64,000 bases of DNA from Coriobacteriaceae bacterium (GTDB lineage: Bacteria > Actinomycetota > Coriobacteriia > Coriobacteriales > QAMH01): the NCBI GenBank assembly GCA_025992705.1, contig DAJPGJ010000001.1, positions 372,001-436,000 on the forward strand, written 5' to 3'. The notes under the pieces were generated by a model. That model had not been told where the DNA came from and did no database searches. It saw nothing but the letters and a program-made list of their open reading frames with translations. Every line of letters begins with the position of its first letter. Within the stretch, counting starts at the first letter, position 1. Below are positions 43,173 through 51,873 of this stretch, piece by piece. Made by a program: the position numbers and the translations under genes.

Positions 43173-43196
43173 GACATGCCACCCAAGAGGCATGTC
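43173..43196. promoter_or_regulatory. Perfect 8-bp dyad, candidate operator
   Basis: GACATGCC and GGCATGTC are separated by 8 bp, ending 61 bp before the ATG of the next large subunit. The form suits a dimeric regulator. The 42935-43257 gap otherwise holds no gene I can support; a TTGACA is at 43071-43076. Confidence 0.5.
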
Positions 43197-43257
43197 GCGA
43201 ATCGCGCATTCTGCAGTGTCGGAGTTGTTAGTTTGCACGAGAGTGAGAGGAGTGACG

Positions 43258-45633
43258 ATGTCGGAAAACTACTACGAGAGCCATAAGGGCGAGTGGCAGT
43301 GGCAGGATGGCGAATACACCGTGACCCGCACCACTACCTGGTCGGGCCCCGGCTGCCATGACGGCTGCGGCGTTCTCTACTACACCGACAAGAACGGAAA
43401 GCTGGTAAAGGTCGAGGGCGATCCCGACAATCCCTTCAACCAAGGCACGCTGTGCATGCGCTGCCTCGAGATGCCCGAGTACGTCAACAACCCCACGCGC
43501 CTCGGCCATCCGATGAAGCGTGTCGGCGAGCGCGGCGAGAACAAGTGGGAAGAGATCAGCTGGGACGAGGCCCTCGATATCATCGAGGAGAAGGTTCGTG
43601 CCATCTGGAAAGACTATGGCCCCGAGGCCATCGTCGCTCATGTCGGCACCGGTCGCAATAACAACGATCACATTCCGTACATGACCTATTCGGCATTCGG
43701 CTCGCCCAACTTCTCGATGGGCTACCTTGCCGGTGACTCTTGCTTCTGCCCGCGTTCTGCCTCCATGGCGTCCATGAACGGCGATTTCTTTATTGCCGAC
43801 ATGTCTCAGCAGTTCGAGAGCCGCTATGACGAGGAGAACACCGAGTGGCGTTGCCCCGAGGTCATCGTGAACTGGGGCTGCAATGCTGTCGTTTCCAACT
43901 CGGATAACTTCTTCGGCCATTGGATCGTCGACTGCATGCAGCGCGGTGCCAAGATGATCACCGTCGATCCGGCTCTCACCTGGCTCGCGGCGCGTTCCGA
44001 GGTTTGGCTCCGCGTGCGTCCCGGTACCGATGCCGCCCTGGCCATGGCCATGATCCACGTCATCGCCAAGGAGAACCTCTACGATCACGACTTCGTCGAG
44101 AAGTGGTGCTACGGTTTTGATGAGCTCGTTGAGCGTTGCGAGGAGTGGACACCCGAAAAGGCCGCCGAGGTTTGCTGGGTCGAACCCGAGAAAATCGTTG
44201 CTGCTGCCCGCCTATATGCGCAGGCAAAGCCCGCCACCATCCAGTGGGGCCTCAAGGTCGATCAGACCACGAACGCCACCGCGACCGCAAACGCCATCAA
44301 CGCCCTGTGGTCCATTACGGGCAACGTCGACATCCCTGGCGGCAACATCATCATCCGCAACGCCTACCAGCAGAACCTGTCCTACGGTTATAGCTATCGT
44401 GACCTCACCCCCGAGGTCCAGGCCAAGCGCCTCGGTTCCGAGTTCCCGCTCATGAGCCGCGCTGGCTATAGCTCCTCGGCCCATGCGGACTCCGTTCTCA
44501 AGACAATCGAGACCGCCGATCCGTATCCCATTCGCATGGTGTGGATGACCTCCACCAATCCCATCGCCAACATGGGTGCCGATGCTCCGCGTCTGTATCG
44601 TGCTCTGCGTAGCGTCGATTTCGTTGTCGTGAACGACTTGTTCATGACGCCCACCGCGGTCGCATTCGCCGATCTCGTCTTGCCTGCGGCCATGAGCCCC
44701 GAGCGCAATTCCCAGCGTTGCTGGTGGGTGCCTCATCGCACCATGGTCAAGGTCACGCAGCACGAGGAATGCGTGGGCGATGATGAGCTGGCTCTGATGG
44801 TCGGCAAGCGTCTGCATCCGGAGAACTTCCCCTGGAAAGATGGTGTCGAGTGGATTGATCACATCCTCCAGTACGAGACCGATGACAAGCTTCCGTACAA
44901 GACGCTCGAAGAGGGCAAGAAGCAGGTTTGGTCCTATCCGGACTTCGAGTACCGCAAGTACGAGAAGGGCCTTCTGCGCTTCGATGGCGGCCCCGGTTTC
45001 AACACCCCGACTGGGCGCATCGAGCTCTACAACACCAACATGATGCTGTGGGGTTACGACGCGTTGCCTGAGTTCAAGGAGCCCAGCTGCTCGCCGTACG
45101 AATCCCCCGAGCTCTACGAGAAGTACCCGTTCGTGCTCACGACAGGCGCCCGCTCCTATGAGTTCTTCCACTCCGAGCATCGCCAGGCCGGTACGACATC
45201 GCGTGAGATGCATCCGAATCCCATGTTCGAGATGAACCCCAAGGCCGCGAAGAATCTCGGAATCGAGGAAGGCGATTGGTGCTGGCTCGAAAACCAGCGT
45301 GGCCGCTGCCGCCAGAAGCTGCGTTTCAACCCGTCGCTCGACGAGCGTGTGGTCCGCGCCGAGCACGGCTGGTGGTTCCCCGAGACCGAGGGCGCCGAGC
45401 CCAACCTGTTTGGCGTGTTCGACTCCAACATCAACAACCTGACGCCGCAGTGCGAGAACGGCGACACGGGATTCGGTGCCCCGTATGCCAACCAGCTTTG
45501 CAAGGTCTACAAGTGCACCGAGGAGAACAGCAAGGTCATGCCGAGCTACCACGTGACGATGGAGGACGGCTACTCGAAGGACATCGACGAGTCCAACGGT
45601 GACGTGAAGGTGGGGAAAACTTATGAGCGCTAA
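43258..45633 (+). CDS. Molybdopterin oxidoreductase large subunit 5 (second subgroup)
   Basis: A 791-residue cytoplasmic MopB protein of a second subgroup shared with 46036. The N-terminus is RTTTWSGPGCHDGCGV/LCMRC: the first Cys of the block-one paralogues is absent and the next pair is C-x3-C. The putative molybdenum-ligand segment is DSCFCPR. The C-terminal domain begins near 625 (LTTGARSYEFFHSE). GAGAGGAGTGACG precedes the chosen ATG. It overlaps its small-subunit gene by 11 bp. Close relatives include Eggerthella-type catechol dehydroxylases; the substrate is not readable. Confidence 0.85.
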   Translation: MSENYYESHKGEWQWQDGEYTVTRTTTWSGPGCHDGCGVLYYTDKNGKLVKVEGDPDNPFNQGTLCMRCLEMPEYVNNPTRLGHPMKRVGERGENKWEEISWDEALDIIEEKVRAIWKDYGPEAIVAHVGTGRNNNDHIPYMTYSAFGSPNFSMGYLAGDSCFCPRSASMASMNGDFFIADMSQQFESRYDEENTEWRCPEVIVNWGCNAVVSNSDNFFGHWIVDCMQRGAKMITVDPALTWLAARSEVWLRVRPGTDAALAMAMIHVIAKENLYDHDFVEKWCYGFDELVERCEEWTPEKAAEVCWVEPEKIVAAARLYAQAKPATIQWGLKVDQTTNATATANAINALWSITGNVDIPGGNIIIRNAYQQNLSYGYSYRDLTPEVQAKRLGSEFPLMSRAGYSSSAHADSVLKTIETADPYPIRMVWMTSTNPIANMGADAPRLYRALRSVDFVVVNDLFMTPTAVAFADLVLPAAMSPERNSQRCWWVPHRTMVKVTQHEECVGDDELALMVGKRLHPENFPWKDGVEWIDHILQYETDDKLPYKTLEEGKKQVWSYPDFEYRKYEKGLLRFDGGPGFNTPTGRIELYNTNMMLWGYDALPEFKEPSCSPYESPELYEKYPFVLTTGARSYEFFHSEHRQAGTTSREMHPNPMFEMNPKAAKNLGIEEGDWCWLENQRGRCRQKLRFNPSLDERVVRAEHGWWFPETEGAEPNLFGVFDSNINNLTPQCENGDTGFGAPYANQLCKVYKCTEENSKVMPSYHVTMEDGYSKDIDESNGDVKVGKTYER

Positions 45634-45961
45634 CGCATTGATGATCGACTACGAGTTCTGCACCGGCTGCCACGCCTGCGAGGTCGCCTGCAAGAAGCAC
45701 CTCGAGGTCGGCGAGGGCCAGTACGGCATCCACGTCCTGCAGGACGGCCCCAGGGAGCTTCCCGACGGGCGCTGGGAGTACAACTTCCTGCCCATGCCCA
45801 CGTCGCTTTGCGACATGTGCGCGGGAAGGATCGCCGAGGGCAAGGACGCCGCCTGCGTGCACCACTGCCCGGCGCACTGCATGTACTACGGCACGGCCGA
45901 GGAGATGGCGGCGCTGGCCGCCGGCAAGGCCAAGAGCGCGGTGTTCGTCCCCGTCGCCTAG
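45623..45961 (+). CDS. Small 4Fe-4S electron-transfer subunit 5
   Basis: A 112-residue protein with CTGCHACEVAC, CDMC and CVHHCPAHC, giving two 4Fe-4S clusters. The start overlaps the end of the large subunit. Its protein sequence is identical to the subunit at 48395, and its DNA differs at only four clustered synonymous sites. Confidence 0.9.
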   Translation: MSANALMIDYEFCTGCHACEVACKKHLEVGEGQYGIHVLQDGPRELPDGRWEYNFLPMPTSLCDMCAGRIAEGKDAACVHHCPAHCMYYGTAEEMAALAAGKAKSAVFVPVA

Positions 45962-46035
45962 TCGGAACACGAGCTGGGGGCGTCTCGTGACGCCCCCTCA
46001 CTCTGTAGTAAAACGATTGAGAGGTTGAGACTTTC

Positions 46036-48405
46036 ATGGCAAGCAAATACTACGAAGAGCATAAGGATGACGTCACCTGGCAAGATGGCGAATACACCGT
46101 GACCCGCACCACGACCTGGTCGGGCCCCGGCTGCCACGACGGCTGCGGCGTCCTCTACTACACCAAAAACGGAAAGCTCGAAAAGGTCGAGGGCGATCCG
46201 TATAACCCCTTCAACGGTGGCACCCTTTGCATGCGTTGTCTCGAGATGCCGGAGTTCGTCAATCATCCCCAACGTGTCACCTCGCCCCTCAAGCGCGTGG
46301 GCGAGCGTGGCGAGAACAAGTGGGAAGAGATCTCCTATGACGAGGCATACGACATCATCGAGGAGAAGGTCCGCGAGATCTGGCGTGACTACGCCCCCGA
46401 ATCCATTTCCTGCATGATGGGCACTGGCCGTAATGCTTGCTGGCAGGTTCCTTATCTCTGCTATTCGGCATTCGGTTCGCCCAACTTCTGCCTTGGCTTC
46501 CTGTCTGGCGAATCCTGCTTCCAGCCTCGTTCCGCTGCGATGGCGTCCATGAACGGCGACTTCTTGATTGCTGACATGTCGCAGCAGTTCGAGAGCCGCT
46601 ATGACGAGGAGAACACCGAGTGGCGCGTCCCCGAGGTCATCATGATTTGGGGCAACAATCCTGTCAGGTCGAACTCGGACAACTTCTACGGCGGCTGGGT
46701 CGTCGACTGCATGCAGCGCGGCTCCAAACTCATCACCATCGATCCTTCGCTCACCTGGCTCGCGTCACGTTCCGAGCATTGGCTGCGCCTACGCCCCGGT
46801 ACCGATGGCGCGCTGGCTCTCGGCATGCTCCACGTCATCATCGAGGAGGACCTCTACGATCACGACTTCGTCGAGAAGTGGACCTATGGATTCGACGAGC
46901 TGCGCGAGCGCTGCAAGGATTGGACGCCCAAGAAGGTTTCCGAGATTTGCTGGATTCCGGAAGAGGAGATCGTTGCGGCTGCCCGTATGTACGCGCAGGC
47001 AAAGCCCGCCACCATCCAGTGGGGTCTCCCGATTGATCAAGCGGTCTGGGGTATTCCGTCGGCCATGGCCATCAACGCCCTGTGGACCATCACGGGCAAC
47101 GTCGACATCCCTGGCGGCAACATCATCATCCGCAACGCATTTGACCAGAACGTCTCCTACAACTATGGCTTCAACAACCTTGCTCCCGAGGTCCAGGCAA
47201 AGCGCATCGGCGCCGAGTATCCCCTCATGGCCAAGGCGGGCTTCAGCTCCACGGCCCATTCCGACTCCATTCTGAAGGCCATCGAAACCGGCGACCCGTA
47301 CCCCATCAAGATGCTCTGGCTGCAGTCGACCAACCCCATCGCCAACATGGGCTCGGATGCTCCGCGTATCTACCGTGCGGTAAAGTCCCTCGACTTCGTA
47401 GTCGTGGTCGACATGTACATGACGCCTACCGCGGTCGCATTCGCCGACCTGTTCCTGCCGTGTGCCATGAGCTGCGAGCGTGATAGCCAGCGCGTGTGGT
47501 GGGTCCCGCTGCGCGGCATGAAGAAGGTCACGCAGTTTGGCGAGGTCAAGTCCGATGAGGACATCATCATCGATTTGGGCAAGCGCTTGCACCCGGAGAA
47601 CTTCCCGTTTGACAACGAGATCGAGTGGGCTGACAACATCCTCAAGAACGAGACGCCCGCCTATGGTGGAGATTTCGACCAGCTCGTCAACCATGACGTG
47701 TGGAAGTATCCCGAGTTCCATTACCGCAAGTACGAGATTGGCGAGGGCCGCTACGACGGCCAGGTCGGTTTCAACACTCCGACAGGTCGTGTCGAGCTCT
47801 ACAACACGACCATGATGCTGTGGGGCTACGATCCGCTGCCTGATTGGGAGGAGCCGACGAGCTCTCCGTACCGTACGCCGGAGCTCTTCGAGAAGTACCC
47901 GTTCGTGCTCACGACGGGCGCCCGCTCCTTCGAGTTCTTCCACTCCGAGAATCGTCAGCCCAACACCACCTCGCGCGAGCTGCATCCCATGCCCAAGTTC
48001 GAGATGAGCAAGAATGCGGCCGAAAAGCTCGGTCTGGAAGATGGCGAGTGGTGCTGGCTCGAGAATCAGCATGGCCGCTGCCGCCAGATTCTGCGCATCA
48101 ATCCGTCGCTCGACGACCGTGTGGTCCGCGCCGAGCACGGCTGGTGGTTCCCCGAGACCGAGGGCGCCGAGCCCAACCTGTTCGGCACCTTTGATTCCAA
48201 CATCAACAACCTGATCCCGCAGTGCGATAACGGTGTCACCGGCTACGGAGCACCCTATAAGAACCAGCTTTGCAAGGTCTACAAGTGCACCGAGGAGAAC
48301 AGCAAGGTCATGCCTGGTTATCACGTGACGAGGGAAGATGGTTATTCCAAGGACATCGACGAGTCCAACGGTGACGTGAAAGTAGGTATGACGTATGAGC
48401 GCTAA
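46036..48405 (+). CDS. Molybdopterin oxidoreductase large subunit 6 (second subgroup)
   Basis: A 789-residue paralogue of the 43258 protein with the same N-terminal TTWSGPGCHDGCGV/LCMRC motifs. Active-site neighbours differ: CMMGTGRNACWQVPYL against HVGTGRNNNDHIPYM, and ESCFQPR against DSCFCPR. This suggests a different substrate. The ribosome site is weak (GAGAGGTTGAGAC). It overlaps its small subunit by 11 bp. The last 90 bases or so approach identity with 43258's end. Confidence 0.85.
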   Translation: MASKYYEEHKDDVTWQDGEYTVTRTTTWSGPGCHDGCGVLYYTKNGKLEKVEGDPYNPFNGGTLCMRCLEMPEFVNHPQRVTSPLKRVGERGENKWEEISYDEAYDIIEEKVREIWRDYAPESISCMMGTGRNACWQVPYLCYSAFGSPNFCLGFLSGESCFQPRSAAMASMNGDFLIADMSQQFESRYDEENTEWRVPEVIMIWGNNPVRSNSDNFYGGWVVDCMQRGSKLITIDPSLTWLASRSEHWLRLRPGTDGALALGMLHVIIEEDLYDHDFVEKWTYGFDELRERCKDWTPKKVSEICWIPEEEIVAAARMYAQAKPATIQWGLPIDQAVWGIPSAMAINALWTITGNVDIPGGNIIIRNAFDQNVSYNYGFNNLAPEVQAKRIGAEYPLMAKAGFSSTAHSDSILKAIETGDPYPIKMLWLQSTNPIANMGSDAPRIYRAVKSLDFVVVVDMYMTPTAVAFADLFLPCAMSCERDSQRVWWVPLRGMKKVTQFGEVKSDEDIIIDLGKRLHPENFPFDNEIEWADNILKNETPAYGGDFDQLVNHDVWKYPEFHYRKYEIGEGRYDGQVGFNTPTGRVELYNTTMMLWGYDPLPDWEEPTSSPYRTPELFEKYPFVLTTGARSFEFFHSENRQPNTTSRELHPMPKFEMSKNAAEKLGLEDGEWCWLENQHGRCRQILRINPSLDDRVVRAEHGWWFPETEGAEPNLFGTFDSNINNLIPQCDNGVTGYGAPYKNQLCKVYKCTEENSKVMPGYHVTREDGYSKDIDESNGDVKVGMTYER

Positions 48406-48733
48406 CGCATTGATGATCGACTACGAGTTCTGCACCGGCTGCCACGCCTGCGAGGTCGCCTGCAAGAAGCACCTCGAGGTCGGCGAGGGCCAGTACGGCA
48501 TCCACGTCCTGCAGGACGGCCCCAGGGAGCTTCCCGACGGGCGCTGGGAGTACAACTTCCTGCCCATGCCCACGTCGCTTTGCGACATGTGCGCAGGGCG
48601 CATCGCCGAGGGCAAGGACGCCGCCTGCGTGCACCACTGCCCGGCGCACTGCATGTACTACGGCACGGCCGAGGAGATGGCGGCGCTGGCCGCCGGCAAG
48701 GCCAAGAGCGCGGTGTTCGTCCCCGTCGCCTAG
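48395..48733 (+). CDS. Small 4Fe-4S electron-transfer subunit 6
   Basis: A 112-residue protein identical to the subunit at 45623, with two predicted 4Fe-4S clusters. The start overlaps the large-subunit stop. The four DNA differences lie within 9 bp (around 48594-48602) and leave the protein unchanged. Confidence 0.9.
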   Translation: MSANALMIDYEFCTGCHACEVACKKHLEVGEGQYGIHVLQDGPRELPDGRWEYNFLPMPTSLCDMCAGRIAEGKDAACVHHCPAHCMYYGTAEEMAALAAGKAKSAVFVPVA

Positions 48734-48782
48734 CGTGTCGTAAGGCCTAGGGCGCTAGGCTCATGGCCGGGGCTAGCAATCG

Positions 48783-48830
48783 GGGGACAGACCCTTTATT
48801 CCGTCGCCAGCGGGAAAAGGGGGACAGACC
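48783..48830 (+). repeat. Two repeat cores
   Basis: A canonical core at 48783-48794 and a shorter GGGGACAGACC at 48820-48830, 37 bp apart. The arm GCAATC lies before the first core and GATTGC after the second, so the two cores may form one larger structure. Confidence 0.85.
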
Positions 48831-48843
48831 TTCGATTGCCTGA

Positions 48844-48890
48844 AGCAGGACCGTCTCGCTTGATAGTGGCGGGGCGGTCCTGCTCCTTAT
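48844..48890 (+). terminator. Terminator after the second oxidoreductase block
   Basis: A 10-bp stem AGCAGGACCG/CGGTCCTGCT with a 21-nt loop, then CCTTATT. Confidence 0.65.
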
Positions 48891-48930
48891 TCAGCTAGAC
48901 ATGAACATCCGATTTGATGAGAGGCGGATT

Positions 48931-50163
48931 ATGAGCAATACCGCTGAACCGGCGGGAAAGGCCGGTCCATACCAAAACGTCTTCGTCGTCGCGATCGTGC
49001 TGTTCCTGGTGGCGACGGCGGTCACCATCATGCAGTACAAAATCCCGACGATCATGGTTCCCATCATGGAGCAGTTTGCAATCGATGCAAACACGGCTGC
49101 ATGGACCATGTCCATCTTCACGTTTACGGGCATAGTCCTTGCGTTGCCCGTGGGCATGCTTTCCAGGAAGTTTGGTCCCAAGAACCTGATCATCGCTGCG
49201 CTCATCCTGGATATCGTCGCCAGCGTGGCGGGGGCCTTCGTCAGCGACATCGCCCTGCTGCTCGTGACTCGCGCGCTCGAGGGAGCCGCCCTGGTCTGCG
49301 TCATCGCGTGTGGACCGGTCGTGTTGCAGCAGACGGTCGATCCGGCCCGCATGGGCATCGCCACTGGCATCTGGATGCTTGGCGGCATGCTGGGTGCCAC
49401 TTTCGGTGGCATCTTCACGCCGCTGCTGTACTACAACACGGGCTTTGCCGGCCTGTGGATTGGCTACGCGGTTTTCGCCGCCATCGCCCTGATTGCCTTC
49501 GTACTCGTCATCAAGATGCCTCCCGTTGACACGAGTGCGGCCGAACAGGTGGCGCTTGCCAATGCGGACAAGACCTTCGGTGAACGCTTTAAAACGGAAT
49601 ATCGCGTCTTCTTCAAGCCGAACACCTGGCTGTTCTATCTGCCGCATGCCATTTTCCAGATTTTGCTCCTCGCCGTGCTTTCGTTTGCGCCTACTGCTTT
49701 GCAGCAGCAGGGGATGGATCCGGCGCTTTCCGGTCTGGTGAGCACCATTCCGATGCTTCTCGCCATCATCTCGTCGCTTGCGTTTGGTGCCATTTCTGAC
49801 GCGATGCATCGCTGCAAGCCGCTCGTGATTATCGGTATCGTCTCCATGGCAATTTGCACGCCCATCATGCTCAACGTCACAGGCCCCGTCTTCTGGGGAA
49901 CGCTCGTGGTCATGGGCTTGCTCTCCATGGGCATGCCCACCGTTGTCATCGCGGCATATCCGCAGGTGCTGGGCGATCCCAAGCTCATGACCGTTGGCAT
50001 GGGCGTTTTGCTGCTCGTGCAGAGCATCGGCCAGTTCCTGGGCTCCCTTGTTCCGGGCATGCTGTTGGGTCCCGACATTTCGAACTGGTTTGTCTGTGGT
50101 GCGGTTTTGTGTGTGCTGGGCCTTGTCGGCGGCCTTTCGGCAATCCTCTGCAAATTCAAGTAA
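48931..50163 (+). CDS. MFS transporter
   Basis: A 410-residue, 12-helix MFS protein. The phrase MQYKIPTIM after TM1 and the whole N-half match the carrier at 15056, so they are paralogues. I chose ATG 48931 because GAGGCGG precedes it; an ATG at 48901 has no ribosome site. This copy has no repeat insertion in the central loop, unlike 15056. It lies just after the two second-subgroup oxidoreductases. Confidence 0.9.
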   Translation: MSNTAEPAGKAGPYQNVFVVAIVLFLVATAVTIMQYKIPTIMVPIMEQFAIDANTAAWTMSIFTFTGIVLALPVGMLSRKFGPKNLIIAALILDIVASVAGAFVSDIALLLVTRALEGAALVCVIACGPVVLQQTVDPARMGIATGIWMLGGMLGATFGGIFTPLLYYNTGFAGLWIGYAVFAAIALIAFVLVIKMPPVDTSAAEQVALANADKTFGERFKTEYRVFFKPNTWLFYLPHAIFQILLLAVLSFAPTALQQQGMDPALSGLVSTIPMLLAIISSLAFGAISDAMHRCKPLVIIGIVSMAICTPIMLNVTGPVFWGTLVVMGLLSMGMPTVVIAAYPQVLGDPKLMTVGMGVLLLVQSIGQFLGSLVPGMLLGPDISNWFVCGAVLCVLGLVGGLSAILCKFK

Positions 50164-50179
50164 CCGCAGGTGGGAAGAA

Positions 50180-50191
50180 GGGGACAGACCC
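50180..50191 (+). repeat. Single repeat core
   Basis: A canonical core preceded by CCGCAGGTGGGAAGA, between two MFS genes. Confidence 0.9.
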
Positions 50192-50235
50192 CTGATTGCC
50201 GATGAGTCCATGTCGGGGAGGAGCGTTATAGCGCG

Positions 50236-51621
50236 ATGGGTGGCGTGAACCGCGGCGACCGGACGATGCTCGCCGTTCTCATTGGCATGGGCTTCGTCGC
50301 CGCATTCAATGAGAACACGGTCAACGTCGCTCTCGTCTACATCCAGGCGGAGTTCGATGTCTCGAGCGTCGCATCGCAGTGGCTGGTGACGGGCTACATG
50401 ATCGTCTCCGCGATAACGAGCGCGATCTGTGCGTTCCTGCAGCATCGCTTTCCCCTGCGCCGCATCGTCTTTGCCGCTGGGATTGTCTTCGTGGCAACTT
50501 CGTTCGCGGCGATGCTGGCGCCGGGCTATCCGCTTCTCCTGACCTTTCGGTTGCTGCAAGCGATCGGCACGGGGCTCTTCGTTCCCATCATGGTGACGAC
50601 AATACTGAAGGTGACGCCACGCGAGCAGATGGGGACGGTGCTCTCGGTCGGAAACATGTGCCTGACGCTCGGCCCGGCGCTCGGACCGGTCGTGACAGGC
50701 GCCATGATCTCGCTTTTGGGCTGGCGCACCGTCTTTCTCCCCGGCGCCATCGTCATGGCGCTCTTGCTGGTGGCAGCGGTGTTCTTCGTATCCAACGTGC
50801 ACGAGACAGCTGCGAGCAGGCTCGACGCGCCCTCGGTTTTCCTCGCATCGGTTGGGCTCACTTTCTTCATGTACGGGCTTACCCAGATATGCTCGGACAT
50901 CGTCATGAGCGCCTGCACCCTCGCGATAGGCATCGTGTTCCTGGGAGTCTTCGCACGCAGACAGCATCGCATCCCCGACCCGTTTCTTAATCTATCCCCG
51001 TTTACCAATCCTGCGTATGTACTTGCTTGCCTAATGCTTGGGATTGCAATGATGACTTCGTTTTCCACGACGGTTCTGCTGCCGCAATACCTGCAGGAGG
51101 GCCTTGACGTGTCGGCGCTGGTGACCGGGACGCTCATCTTGCTGCCCGTCATGTGCAACGTCGCGTTCAGCGTTCTGGGAGGGCGCCTGTTCGACACCCA
51201 TGGCGAGACGCCGTTGTTGCCATTGGGATATCTTCTCATGGCAATTGGGATGCTCGTGATGTGCTTGGCAGGACGAGGGCTTTCGCTGGTATTCGTGATC
51301 ACGGGTGCCTGCGTCACATTCGTTGCCTTGGGACTCGTCTACACCGCGACGCAGGCGGCGGGACTCAAGCGCTTGTCCCAGGCCGAGCACGCACACGGCG
51401 TCTCGATCATGAACGTTCTGGTGATGGTGGCCGGCGCTCTGGGAACCTCGCTATATGGTGGGGTTGCCCAGGCGGGCACGGGCGGAGCGATTGCACGTGG
51501 GATTTCGGAAGGCGCGGCCCAGGGAGCCGGTTTTGGCGATGCGATGATCCTCGGCACCGCGCTTGCGGCTGGTGCTCTCGTCCTCGCCCTCATCCTCGGC
51601 AAGAAGCGCGCTGGGAATTAG
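50236..51621 (+). CDS. MFS drug/H+ antiporter of the DHA2 (EmrB) type
   Basis: A 461-residue carrier with about 14 predicted helices. The N-terminus FNENTVNVALVYIQAEF and the segment GPALGPVVTG are characteristic of EmrB/QacA-type DHA2 exporters. GGGGAGGAGC lies 12 bp before the ATG. It may export phenolic products or toxic intermediates; the true substrate is unknown. The stop codon TAG overlaps the first G of the next repeat core. Confidence 0.9.
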   Translation: MGGVNRGDRTMLAVLIGMGFVAAFNENTVNVALVYIQAEFDVSSVASQWLVTGYMIVSAITSAICAFLQHRFPLRRIVFAAGIVFVATSFAAMLAPGYPLLLTFRLLQAIGTGLFVPIMVTTILKVTPREQMGTVLSVGNMCLTLGPALGPVVTGAMISLLGWRTVFLPGAIVMALLLVAAVFFVSNVHETAASRLDAPSVFLASVGLTFFMYGLTQICSDIVMSACTLAIGIVFLGVFARRQHRIPDPFLNLSPFTNPAYVLACLMLGIAMMTSFSTTVLLPQYLQEGLDVSALVTGTLILLPVMCNVAFSVLGGRLFDTHGETPLLPLGYLLMAIGMLVMCLAGRGLSLVFVITGACVTFVALGLVYTATQAAGLKRLSQAEHAHGVSIMNVLVMVAGALGTSLYGGVAQAGTGGAIARGISEGAAQGAGFGDAMILGTALAAGALVLALILGKKRAGN

Positions 51622-51667
51622 GGGACAGACCCTTCCTTGTCGCCGGTGGCAACAAGGGGACAGACCC
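51621..51667 (+). repeat. Two repeat cores, the first fused to a stop codon
   Basis: Cores at 51621-51632 and 51656-51667, exactly 35 bp apart. The final G of the upstream TAG is the first base of the core. Confidence 0.9.
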
Positions 51668-51873
51668 TCTTTGGTGGACCTTTTTGGCATGTGGAGACAC
51701 GGCGATGATTACGAAAACGAATGCCCTCTCGCAAATCGGCATGGGACATTCGGCGCTGCATTCCTCATTTGGAGACCCTTGCAAGCGGATACTGAATTGG
51801 AATTATCTCCATTCTGCATAAATCTCCTATGCTTTTCCCAATGTTGGTCGAAAGACTTAGAGAGGGAGGGAAA

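Noticed and set aside
20660..48405. Selenocysteine in the molybdoenzymes
   Set aside because: All six frames are open without internal TGA; the conserved residue at the likely metal site is Cys.
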